Source of the DNA: an uncultured Ruminococcus sp.
GTDB taxonomy: Bacteria; Bacillota; Clostridia; Lachnospirales; Lachnospiraceae
Direction: 5' to 3'
Length of the DNA stretch: 64,000 nt
NCBI GenBank assembly: GCA_900541505.1
Contig: UQKK01000014.1
Location: 1 to 64,000 of the forward strand
Shown: piece by piece, positions 1-7,307 of the stretch
Numbering within the stretch: the stretch's first letter is position 1
Layout of the letters: each line of letters opens with the position of its first letter
Position numbers and translations under genes: made by a program
Notes under the pieces: model-generated
Database searches by the model: none
Told to the model about the DNA's origin: nothing
The model's input: the letters and a program-made list of their open reading frames with translations, nothing else

Positions 1-103
1 ACACTTTCATATTCTTTTGTGCTAATCCTACTGCTAAATTAGCTGTACATGCGGATTTTCCCGTTCCCCCTTTTTGGTTTACAATAGAAATAATTCTAGC
101 CAT
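1..103 (-). CDS. parA: ParA/Soj-family partition ATPase, N-terminal fragment
   Basis: The first 34 codons of a gene that runs off the left edge. The peptide begins MARIISIVNQKGGTGKS, the deviant Walker A motif (KGGTGKS) of ParA/Soj/MinD ATPases at residues 10-16. These bind ATP on DNA and segregate plasmids, chromosomes or integrative elements. The ATG at 101-103 is preceded by AAAGGTGAT at a normal distance, and other nearby ATGs are out of frame. ParA genes commonly lie near one end of Tn1549-type conjugative elements, so this may be the first gene of a neighbouring element; that is inference because only the start is visible. Confidence 0.85.
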   Translation of the reverse strand, partial: MARIISIVNQKGGTGKSACTANLAVGLAQKNMKV

Positions 104-131
104 TTTTCATCACCTTTCATCGTCGTCAATC

Positions 132-190
132 AAAAAGAGGACTGAATTAGACAACCGGAATCTATATTCCGTGCGAGCTAATTCAGTCCT
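132..190 (-). terminator. Long hairpin with T-tract, left end
   Basis: Perfect 13-bp inverted repeat AGGACTGAATTAG (138-150) / CTAATTCAGTCCT (178-190) with a 27-base loop. On the minus strand it is followed by CTTTTTG, as in an intrinsic terminator. It lies between the end of the integrase gene and the ParA start. The arm is nearly the same as that of the hairpin at 314-378, so both may derive from one element. Confidence 0.6.
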
Positions 191-313
191 ATAATTACAA
201 TAATTCTGTTGTTTTTACTCTTGTCTTACACAAATCCATTTCCAGTCTGGATCTGTAATAATTCATATTCTGGAATGACAGCGCTGCCTTATTTTTCCCT
301 TTTTCAGGGAGTT

Positions 314-378
314 AAAAATAAGGACTAAATTAGTGCAACCCCTTGTATTTACTGGAGTTTTCTAACTTGTCCTTATTA
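314..378 (-). terminator. Imperfect inverted repeat/terminator overlapping the truncated integrase stop
   Basis: Arms at 317-333 and 362-378 match at about 15 of 17 positions and share the AAGGACTAAATTAG-type core with the hairpin at 132-190. Reading the minus strand, the second arm is followed by ATTTTTAA. The integrase stop codon lies in the first arm read, so the repeat is fused directly to the broken 3' end of the gene. It could be a terminator or the end of a small inserted element. Confidence 0.5.
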
Positions 379-1432
379 TAACTCGACCATGAGGTGTGAT
401 ATTGGGCATTTGAATCCGGTAAATATCATTGTACCGCTTGACCATATGATTGAAACGGTGTTCCCAATGCATGGCTACTAAAGGATTACAGTCCTTATCC
501 GTAAAAAGAAATCCTGTATATCCATCAATTACCTTTTCAAACCGTGGCTTTTCCCTGTCCTCAATGATTGCCTGAAAACACCTGAAAACATCCTCTGTCA
601 TTGGCAGTTTTCTTGTTCCGGCATTTGTCTTTGTAGATTCAATAATAAGTCTCATGTCCGATGTCCGTTGAAGTTGATGGTCAATATTGATAATTCTTTT
701 TTCCAAATCAATGTCCCGGAGTGTCAGGCCACAGAATTCTGAAATTCTCATTCCTGTATGGAAAAGGACATAAACCACCTCATAGTACTTACAGTAGACA
801 TTATCGTCATGTACGAACTTCAGAAACTTCCGCATCTGATCTTTTGAAATTGCCTCTCTTGTAACGCTGTCATTTACTACTACTGTGGCCAGTTCAAATC
901 CAAATGGATTTTTATGAAGCACATCATCATCAACCGCCATCTGAAAAGCCGGACGAAGGATGCCTCGTACTGTTTTTATTGTGCTATATCTTCTTCCATC
1001 CTGCTGGAGCTTTATCAGAAACAGCTTTGCATCTGATGTTTTAATTGTGGAAATCTTTTTATCATTAAAAACTTCACCTTTAAGAAGATTCTGCACAAAT
1101 TTATAATTGGAAAGAGTGTTGGGTTTTACACCTGTTTTTGTCATCAAATATCGCTCCACCAGTTCTCCAACCGTAATATTTTTACCGAAAGGGTCAGACA
1201 GCGAATCAAGATCGTACCCTATCTGTTTTTCCAGTTCACGGAGTGACAAACAGGGCTTTTTACCAACAGGCAGCGTATCTGTCGGTTCCAGCCTCCAGCT
1301 ATATACAAAATGTGGTTTTCCATTCACATGATATTTAAATTGATACTTCCCATCCGCGCGGATGGATTCTCCCCGGCGGAGAACCCGGTGTCTGGAATCA
1401 CGCCTTGTTTTTGGGCGGCCTACTCTTGCCAT
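362..1432 (-). pseudogene. int: Tyrosine integrase of Tn916/Tn1549 type, C-terminally truncated
   Basis: A 356-residue tyrosine recombinase. It has an N-terminal AT-hook-like arm-binding region (residues 1-75), a SAM-like core-binding domain (about 85-185), and the start of the catalytic domain with the first catalytic Arg in GMRISEFCGL (about residue 229). Full-length relatives are near 400 residues and continue after the MPNITPH motif with R-H-T, a conserved H/R pair and the nucleophilic Tyr. Here the frame ends MPNITPHGRVIIRTS, so the second Arg and the Tyr are missing and strand exchange should not be possible. The start has a good RBS (AAAGGAGG) and overlaps the end of the upstream xis-like gene, the usual xis-int arrangement. 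Truncation is inferred from family knowledge. Confidence 0.85.
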
Positions 1433-1643
1433 TTTTCAATTCCTCCTTTACTCCTGGATTTTGTTCTAGGTATTTTTCAAACTCTGTACGGATAATCAAC
1501 TTCCGGCTGCCATATAAGGCAGTAAAAGTATACTTTTTCCCATTATTCAAGAACCTATTGAATTTCCGCCTGCTCAGTCCAAAACAAGTAATTGCTTCCT
1601 CCGGATTCAGAATATCTTTTTGTTCAGGTACTGGTTTTTTCAT
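1398..1643 (-). CDS. Small Xis-like/HTH protein 1
   Basis: An 81-residue basic protein with an excisionase-type winged-helix pattern: NPEEAITCFGLSRRKFNRFL as the recognition segment, then a beta hairpin ending in YGSRKLIIRTEFEKYL. The same hairpin-plus-FEKYL tail occurs in the two upstream neighbours, but this copy is the most diverged. Its start codon overlaps the stop of the next gene upstream (ATGA), and its 3' end overlaps the integrase start, so the genes are translationally coupled. The family directs integrase towards excision. With the integrase truncated, its present role is doubtful. Confidence 0.7.
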   Translation of the reverse strand: MKKPVPEQKDILNPEEAITCFGLSRRKFNRFLNNGKKYTFTALYGSRKLIIRTEFEKYLEQNPGVKEELKNGKSRPPKNKA

Positions 1644-1882
1644 CCTTCTTCCTCCCCGCCTTCCGTCAATAAATCAATATATTTTTCAAATTTCTCACGG
1701 ATAATGAGGTACCGGTTACCCATAAAAATAGCAAAACACCCCGTATTCTCCTCTGCCATCCTTCTCATTGTTTTAATCCCAATATTGAAATATTCTGATG
1801 CTTCATGAATCGATAACATATACTTTTCACTGATTGGAATTGAAAGTTTTTTGTCACCTGTTTTACGGCTTATTTCCTTCAT
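1640..1882 (-). CDS. xis: Excisionase (Tn916 Xis family) 2
   Basis: An 80-residue excisionase. ISEKYMLSIHEASEYFNIG followed by MRRMAEENTG and a hairpin ending NRYLIIREKFEKYID matches the Tn916 Xis pattern of helix-turn-helix plus wing. RBS AAAGGGAGG precedes the ATG at 1882. A promoter-like repeat lies just upstream (1916-1958), so this gene and the overlapping xis-like/int genes probably form one transcript. The C-terminus is acidic (GGEEEG). Confidence 0.8.
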   Translation of the reverse strand: MKEISRKTGDKKLSIPISEKYMLSIHEASEYFNIGIKTMRRMAEENTGCFAIFMGNRYLIIREKFEKYIDLLTEGGEEEG

Positions 1883-1915
1883 ATCCTGAGCCTCCCTTTC
1901 CTATTCTTTTAAGGT

Positions 1916-1958
1916 CATGACATATATCACTCTAAAGCCGTAAATAGTCAACTACGGA
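1916..1958 (-). promoter_or_regulatory. Conserved promoter-like repeat, copy A
   Basis: On the minus strand a TTGACT -35 (1946-1951) and a TATATG -10 (1921-1926) are separated by 19 bases, with the conserved block TTTAGAGTGATATATG. The same block, with the same 19-base spacing, precedes three other minus-strand genes at 21.4, 23.3 and 24.6 kb. This copy also has flanking inverted arms CCGTA...TACGG (1939-1958). It should drive xis-xis-int. Confidence 0.6.
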
Positions 1959-1975
1959 TGGCAAATAAAGATTAT

Positions 1976-2203
1976 TTATATCGCAGAAGATTCTTCTATA
2001 AATTTTTCAAATTTGGTACGGATTATAAGATATCGGTTTCCACTGTAAACTGCAAACCGCCCGGTGTTATCTTCTGCCATTCTTCTTAATTTCTTGATTC
2101 CGATGTTAAAATAAACAGATGCTTCTTTTATCGTCAGCATATACTTTTCACTGATTGGCACAACCATCTTTCCATTTTCTAATGATTTTTTTATTTCCTC
2201 CAC
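1976..2203 (-). CDS. xis: Excisionase (Tn916 Xis family) 3
   Basis: About 75 residues from the GTG at 2201-2203, which has RBS AAGGGAGG at good spacing. An ATG at 2230 would add nine residues but has its SD directly abutting. ISEKYMLTIKEASVYFNIG, KKLRRMAEDNTG and NRYLIIRTKFEKFIEE are nearly those of the neighbour at 1640-1882, so the two are recent paralogues. It lies between the phage lysin terminator and promoter copy A, so it is likely a separate unit. Why one element should need two or three Xis proteins is unclear. Confidence 0.75.
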   Translation of the reverse strand: MEEIKKSLENGKMVVPISEKYMLTIKEASVYFNIGIKKLRRMAEDNTGRFAVYSGNRYLIIRTKFEKFIEESSAI

Positions 2204-2290
2204 GGTAATTTCCTCCCTTCTGAAGGACATCTCCTTCAGAATACGGAGAAACCGCCGTGCTTTTGGGGACCCAGGTTCATAAAAAAGAAC

Positions 2291-2331
2291 AAAAAAATAA
2301 TACCTGCCAGGGATTCACTCCCCAACAGGCA
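2291..2331 (-). terminator. Terminator of the phage late operon
   Basis: On the minus strand a stem TGCCTG-TTGGGGA / TCCCTGG-CAGG is followed by TATTATTTTTTTG, just after the lysin stop codon at 2343. It separates phage late genes from the xis-int block. Confidence 0.75.
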
Positions 2332-2342
2332 TTTAATGAAAC

Positions 2343-3845
2343 TCAAATTTTCGCTGCAAAGTCCAGGGAATTCCACCCCGCACCGGATTTCAGTCGGCCC
2401 CATCTGGACGCTCCCTGTCCGCCAGCCTCCTCCACAATCGTGAATACGCCTTTACCCGTATACTTTCCGGTTTTGGCATAGTTGGTGCCAGGACCCTTAC
2501 GGATGTTCAGGTCAGTAACCGATACCCTGACCAGATACGGAGAAAAGCCTATATTTCCGATATACAATACCTTACCCGCCTCATCAAAAACCGAGTATCC
2601 AGCATTTTCATCCGCGCACCGTTTCGCATTCTCCAGGCTGTGGAACGCCCCTTTCTGGGATTTGGCGTCCGCCCAGGTCTTCCGGACGCGGTACCATACT
2701 TCGGCTGCTCCGCCCGCTGCTGCATCAAACCGGGTCAGGTTCCACCGTTCAATGATAGAACAGAGATTTTCCACATAGGCAAGGCTTGTGGCATAACCGC
2801 CGTTCTTGATGAGTTGTGCAGCCGTTTTATAATCAGTCATCCCTGAAATTCCTGCATAACGCAGCTTATCGCCATTCTTTGCACCCAGCAAATAAGCGGA
2901 ATGGTCGGCAATGGAATCCTCCACATTCGGGTACTTTCGGAATTCCGCTGTAATGGTGATATAGCTGCCATCCCCATTCTGTTCCTTCGTCTGCTTTGTG
3001 TAGACCGATTTGCCGTCCCAGACGGAACCACTCCAGGTATTGCCGGAAAGAGATTTCTTCATCCCAAAGCAGTTATTGACATTCTGCGCCAACTCAGACT
3101 TACCGTACCCTGATTCCAGGATAAACTGTGCCAGTGAAATACAGGCAAGAATGCCGGATTTTTTCTGGTCAGTGGTAAACAATGCGCCGACTTTTTCAAT
3201 GACCTGCGCTTCCGTCAATCCCGAAAAATCCGTGGCCTGTGTTCCATTGTCCGTGCTGCTGCCGGAAGAACCACTGTCCATCTTTTCCTTGACCGCCCTG
3301 CGGAAACCGTCCATTGTGTAACCCATGCCAAGCTGTGTCCATAAATGTTCCGGGTCTCCGTGGTTAGAGGCAATGCCCCGGCTGTGTCCTTCTCTGTGGC
3401 TTACGATCACACCGTCAGCGGTTGGATTTAAACCATACTGCTTACAGAGCATGGCAAACAGTTCCACCGCTGCCTCATAAGTACACTTCGCAACAGCCCT
3501 GGCAGCCGCCGTATCGGAACAGGTAAAGTTAGAGCCTGATGTGTACCGGATACACGCAGGCTCGCACATTTCCACACCGATGTGAGTATTATTCCCGGAG
3601 GCTCCGCAGTGCCAGCCCCTGTGGTTCCACGGCAATGCCTGATACACCGTTCCATCATTGCCATCAATAAAGCCGTGGACGCAGGCATTGTTATAGGATG
3701 GGCTGTTCCATGAATTAATAAATACCGATGCCTTTGGCTGCGGGCAGCCCACGGAATGGAGCATCAGCCCTTTGACCGTGATTTTACGCCCTGCCGTGTA
3801 GCAGGGGTTCTTCGTTAAGATTGACTGTACCAGTTTCATAGTCAT
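2343..3845 (-). CDS. Phage endolysin: amidase plus glucosaminidase plus SH3
   Basis: A 500-residue modular lysin that cuts peptidoglycan at the end of the lytic cycle. Residues 20-190 are an N-acetylmuramoyl-L-alanine amidase_2 domain (zinc-ligand-like LMLHSVG, NTHIGVEMCEP, VSHREGHSRG). Residues 205-375 are a glucosaminidase domain (ISLAQFILESGYGKSELA with catalytic Glu, NNCFGMKK, YATSLAYVENL). A short linker repeat follows, then a C-terminal SH3_3 domain (DLNIRKGPGTNYAKTG). No signal peptide is seen, so export relies on the holin gene immediately upstream, whose stop overlaps this start (ATGA). Two catalytic domains in one lysin are common in clostridial phages. Confidence 0.93.
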   Translation of the reverse strand: MTMKLVQSILTKNPCYTAGRKITVKGLMLHSVGCPQPKASVFINSWNSPSYNNACVHGFIDGNDGTVYQALPWNHRGWHCGASGNNTHIGVEMCEPACIRYTSGSNFTCSDTAAARAVAKCTYEAAVELFAMLCKQYGLNPTADGVIVSHREGHSRGIASNHGDPEHLWTQLGMGYTMDGFRRAVKEKMDSGSSGSSTDNGTQATDFSGLTEAQVIEKVGALFTTDQKKSGILACISLAQFILESGYGKSELAQNVNNCFGMKKSLSGNTWSGSVWDGKSVYTKQTKEQNGDGSYITITAEFRKYPNVEDSIADHSAYLLGAKNGDKLRYAGISGMTDYKTAAQLIKNGGYATSLAYVENLCSIIERWNLTRFDAAAGGAAEVWYRVRKTWADAKSQKGAFHSLENAKRCADENAGYSVFDEAGKVLYIGNIGFSPYLVRVSVTDLNIRKGPGTNYAKTGKYTGKGVFTIVEEAGGQGASRWGRLKSGAGWNSLDFAAKI

Positions 3846-4270
3846 TCATCCCCCTTTTCTTTCTCCAGCGTATCTGCGCGGTCGTGTAGCTGCTCCAGCA
3901 CCACCTTCAGCTTTTCCGGGATTGGCAGCCCCAGGTGTCCGGCATTTTCCAACAGGGATACCCCTTCATTGGAAATGTAGAAGAAGATAATCGCCGTCCG
4001 CAGGACGCTGCCGGTTCCGATGACCTGCACATCCAGGATGTTGGCGATGCCCACCAGAATGAAGATCAGCACCTTCCGGCAGATACCCTTAAAGCCAACC
4101 TCGCTGGACAGGCTTTTGTCTGCAATGGCACACATCACTCCCGTGATATAGTCCACTGCCACAAAAGCAAGCAGGGCATAGAACAGGCCGTCACAGCCAC
4201 CCAGGAAATACCCAAGCCCCCCTCCGATGCCCGCAAAAACAAATTGAATCGTGTTCCAGAATTCTTTCAT
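3842..4270 (-). CDS. Phage holin, TcdE/phi-LC3-like (holin_4 family)
   Basis: A 142-residue membrane protein with three or four hydrophobic segments: IQFVFAGIGGGLGYFLGG, FYALLAFVAVDYITGVMCAI, KVLIFILVGIANILDV and the IIFFYISNEGVSLLENAG helix, with a charged C-terminal tail. The DYITGV and ISNEGVSLLEN motifs are typical of the toxin secretion/phage lysis holin family. It forms membrane lesions that release the lysin. The start at 4270 was chosen for its RBS (AGAGAGGA); a longer upstream frame has no RBS and would precede a terminator. Confidence 0.92.
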   Translation of the reverse strand: MKEFWNTIQFVFAGIGGGLGYFLGGCDGLFYALLAFVAVDYITGVMCAIADKSLSSEVGFKGICRKVLIFILVGIANILDVQVIGTGSVLRTAIIFFYISNEGVSLLENAGHLGLPIPEKLKVVLEQLHDRADTLEKEKGDE

Positions 4271-4304
4271 GTAAAATTCCTCTCTTTCTTTGATTTTTGT
4301 GTAT

Positions 4305-4336
4305 GAAAAAAGGACTGTCCAAAGTTGGATAGTCCT
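4305..4336 (-). terminator. Terminator between tail genes and lysis genes
   Basis: Minus-strand AGGACTATCC / GGACAGTCCT stem (9 of 10 paired) followed by TTTTTTC. It lies between the last tail gene and the holin. Read-through or a separate promoter would be needed for lysis genes. Confidence 0.75.
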
Positions 4337-4357
4337 CATTTCAAAAATATTAAGTTG

Positions 4358-5766
4358 TTACTGTTCCTGAATGATGTAGGTAATCTTCATAGTCTTATCC
4401 GCCGTTTTTGTTACAGGCTCAGACAGGTTATTGATGGTTGCCAGATAATTGGCCAGAATGAAGAATCCGACCGTTGTGTAATTCCCCGCACTGCAGTAAA
4501 AGAGCATAGGTTCATTCAGCACCGGGGTGTAGCAGTAATAACTGCCGCTGTTGTAAATCCGGCTGGTTTCTGAACGCAGCACTTCATTCGTAGCTGCGTT
4601 GGCGATGTACATATCATAGGAACTACTCCCGTTATTGGAGTCCTCATAGTAGAGCCGCCCGTTGATGGCAAGCTGCGGCAGTCCGGCAATCGTTGTAACA
4701 CCAGAACGTTTCAGCTTTGTCACATTGGCCGCATTTCCAATCTCAAATTTGTAAACATCATAAGGGCTGGCATAGGCTTTCAGATATACGAATCCTTCAT
4801 GGGCAAAGGCAAATTTCATCCCATTGGTCGTAAGTTGCACATCCGCCGTGTTGATCATCTCATACTGGTTAACCCTCCAGTTAATTAGAGAAATCTTCGT
4901 GATCAGAAAAGTGTCATTGGTCTTTCTGGTGCTGCCCGCACTGCTGAAAATATACAAACAGCCATCCGCAGTATCAAAGTTGTAGGCAAAGTAATTGGTG
5001 GGCATTGCCGTTTTCAGTTCGTCCAGGCTGATTTCCTCGATCAGTGCCTTCTGTGAATAAGGATTCTCCAGCACGGAAACACTCTGCAGATAAGCTCTCC
5101 GTTTCACGATGGTAATATTTGACGCATTGGCGATCCGGAAATAATACAGGATGTCATTTTCCCGGTCTACCAGGAACAGGCACTCCGTCTTTCCAAGGGT
5201 TAGCCCGGAATACTTATCGCCGGTGTTCGCCCCCGTATAGTTTGTGTACACATACTGAAGCTGCCCGTCATCCACACGCAGGGCAAGGGGTAGCTGTTTG
5301 TGAATACCGCATCCGCGCTCCCATAAGAAATGAAGCCGCCGTTTAAATGGGTGAGGCAGACACAGGCGATGGTGCCGTTTGCCTGGGAAGTCGCAAAATC
5401 ATACACATATTTCATGTAATGGTTCTGCTTATTCAGTTCACTCTCTGTCTGGTTATATCCTCCTCTGGCAGTTCCTGTGGTGTTGTTCTGCAGCCCATAA
5501 GTGCCGCATCCGATCAGCCTGGCGCTTGCAGGCGGATACACATTGGCGACATTTTCTTCTATATTGCTGTCAAAGAGCAGGACGCCGCCCAGTAGCTTCT
5601 GGTAATATGGAGCCCAACTGTTCATGGCATTGGCGGGTGACTTCACGAGGCCCAGGGGACGAAAAATCTCCCGCAGCGCATTAGTCACCATGTTCTGCTC
5701 CCGCACCGTCTGGGTTTTCCCCGTATGCACATCGGTCAGTTCTATTTTCATTGTTCCTTTTAACAT
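4358..5766 (-). pseudogene. Phage tail/receptor-region protein split by a frameshift
   Basis: Two overlapping reading frames make one gene. The N-terminal frame (5766 down to about 5290) starts MLKGTMKIELTDVHTGKTQT after RBS GAGGAGGG. The C-terminal frame (about 5290 down to 4358) carries repeated beta-strand segments. The junction is a CCCC run (5287-5290, GGGG on the plus strand); one more C would restore the frame as NSYPLALRVDDGQLQ. The repaired product would be about 469 residues. It lies after the discoidin-like tail protein and before the lysis genes, where host-recognition proteins usually sit. No domain is recognised. It may be a true loss-of-function mutation, a phase-variable tract or a sequencing error. 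Confidence 0.75.
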
Positions 5767-5777
5767 GGAATCCCTCC

Positions 5778-7307
5778 TCAATTCTCGTAGGTAATCTTAA
5801 AGCTAGTGATTGTCGCATTGTCATGAAGGACAAACTGCAACACCAGCCTTTTATCCTCATTTAGGCTTCCCCACAACTCCTGCGGGTCAGTGTTCAGCCA
5901 ATCCGCCATCGGCATTTCTTCGGAGAAAGATTCTCCGTTATCAAGGGAACAGCGAATCCCCACCTCGCCCGAATACTGCGCCGTCATCATGACAATGCCC
6001 AAGATGGAAATGTGACTCATATCGACAATCGCGGTCATAACCTGTGGATAAGGGTAGGCTTTGACCGTATCCTTCAAAAGCGTCTGTTCACCGCCCGCCT
6101 TCCACAGATAAATATGCGGGTTTGCGATAGGAGTCAGCAGTTCCCTGGACGGTGGCTCCTCAAAACCATGTTTTAAAAACATCGCCGCCGTCAGATTTTC
6201 AATTTTCACTTCCGCCAGGGCATCCTCCACAACCGTATACCAGATATCTTCCACTTTCATTAGATAGGCGTGGGAGTAATAGTCTGTTGTCTCATACATG
6301 GCATATACGATATCCCAAGTCAGACCTCCGTCATCCTGATGGTAAAAGCTGACCTGTGTACCCCCGCCGCTTCCGTTTGCAAGGGTCAATGCGGTCGTGA
6401 CTTTATTGCATATTAAATCGGAGGTACCGGTGTTTCCACTGGTCGGTGTCTGGATCACATTGAGGAACATATCGTTATTAGACAGCAGGAACAGTTCAAA
6501 AATAAGGCGGTTGCTCTCCACCCGGTTATTGTAGACGGTGTAACCCTCAAAGCGGATTTTTAAGAACTGTAGGCCATTTGTGGTTTCGCCAAGCTGGCGG
6601 TAAATCGCAGTAGAACAGCCATCCCGGTTGCAGATCCTCAGCTGCTCTGCATTCGTGCCAAAGCCCATCCAGTGATTGCTTGAAATGTAAACAGGACTGG
6701 CCAGGATTCCATTAAAATAAAATCCGTCCAGTCCTGTGGTCTGATAGGTGCCGTCATCGTTATATCCGTTACTTATAAATTCCATCTCATCTGATGTATT
6801 TAAAAACGGCGTCAGCACCGTCTTTTCCTCTCCATACTCTGCAATGATGCGGATATCACTGAGGCCGACATACTTTACCCCGGCATCCGCATCAGCGGTA
6901 AGGTTTAAGACCAGAAGGTCGCAGGAAAAGGGCTGCTCCGGTTCCAGGTCACATCTGCCCTTGGATTCCGCCGGAAACTCCCCTAAGAGCAGCACCTCCG
7001 TCATTTCTTCGTCCGCATAGACCTCCACACTCTTTGTCAGATGGATATTCCCGGTCGGCTTGTTGATCAGCTCGATCCGATAAATTTTCAGCGGCTGTGC
7101 AAACCGCCATAGAAACTGTGCATTGGTATCGGCCTCCGCACTCTCCCAGTGCGTATCCGGGTTTTCATCCAGTGCGTGATAGGCGGAATAATCCAGGCCG
7201 CCTATCTGGTGGACGGAAGTGGCAGAAACCTCACCCCAGGTATCATCCGCTGCGAACACAGGCTGCCGCCACTTTTTCCAGATGTATTTATTTTCTTCCA
7301 CTAACAC
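5778..7307 (-). CDS. Phage tail protein with discoidin-like N-terminal domain
   Basis: A 509-residue protein, GTG start with RBS AGGAGGTGG. Residues 35-155 resemble an F5/8 type C (discoidin/CBM32-like) beta-sandwich: SAYHALDENPDTHWES is the typical A-x-D-x-x-x-x-T-x-W core. The middle and C-terminal parts are beta-rich with no named domain. Such modules on phage tails bind surface sugars, so a role in receptor binding at the tail tip is likely but inferred. It overlaps the upstream tail gene by a few bases and is followed within 12 bases by the frameshifted tail protein. Confidence 0.75.
   Translation of the reverse strand: MLVEENKYIWKKWRQPVFAADDTWGEVSATSVHQIGGLDYSAYHALDENPDTHWESAEADTNAQFLWRFAQPLKIYRIELINKPTGNIHLTKSVEVYADEEMTEVLLLGEFPAESKGRCDLEPEQPFSCDLLVLNLTADADAGVKYVGLSDIRIIAEYGEEKTVLTPFLNTSDEMEFISNGYNDDGTYQTTGLDGFYFNGILASPVYISSNHWMGFGTNAEQLRICNRDGCSTAIYRQLGETTNGLQFLKIRFEGYTVYNNRVESNRLIFELFLLSNNDMFLNVIQTPTSGNTGTSDLICNKVTTALTLANGSGGGTQVSFYHQDDGGLTWDIVYAMYETTDYYSHAYLMKVEDIWYTVVEDALAEVKIENLTAAMFLKHGFEEPPSRELLTPIANPHIYLWKAGGEQTLLKDTVKAYPYPQVMTAIVDMSHISILGIVMMTAQYSGEVGIRCSLDNGESFSEEMPMADWLNTDPQELWGSLNEDKRLVLQFVLHDNATITSFKITYEN

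Noticed and set aside
5280..5300. Programmed -1 frameshift in the tail receptor gene
   Set aside because: The junction (TAC CCC TTG) is not a canonical slippery heptamer in phase; mutation or tract variation fits better.
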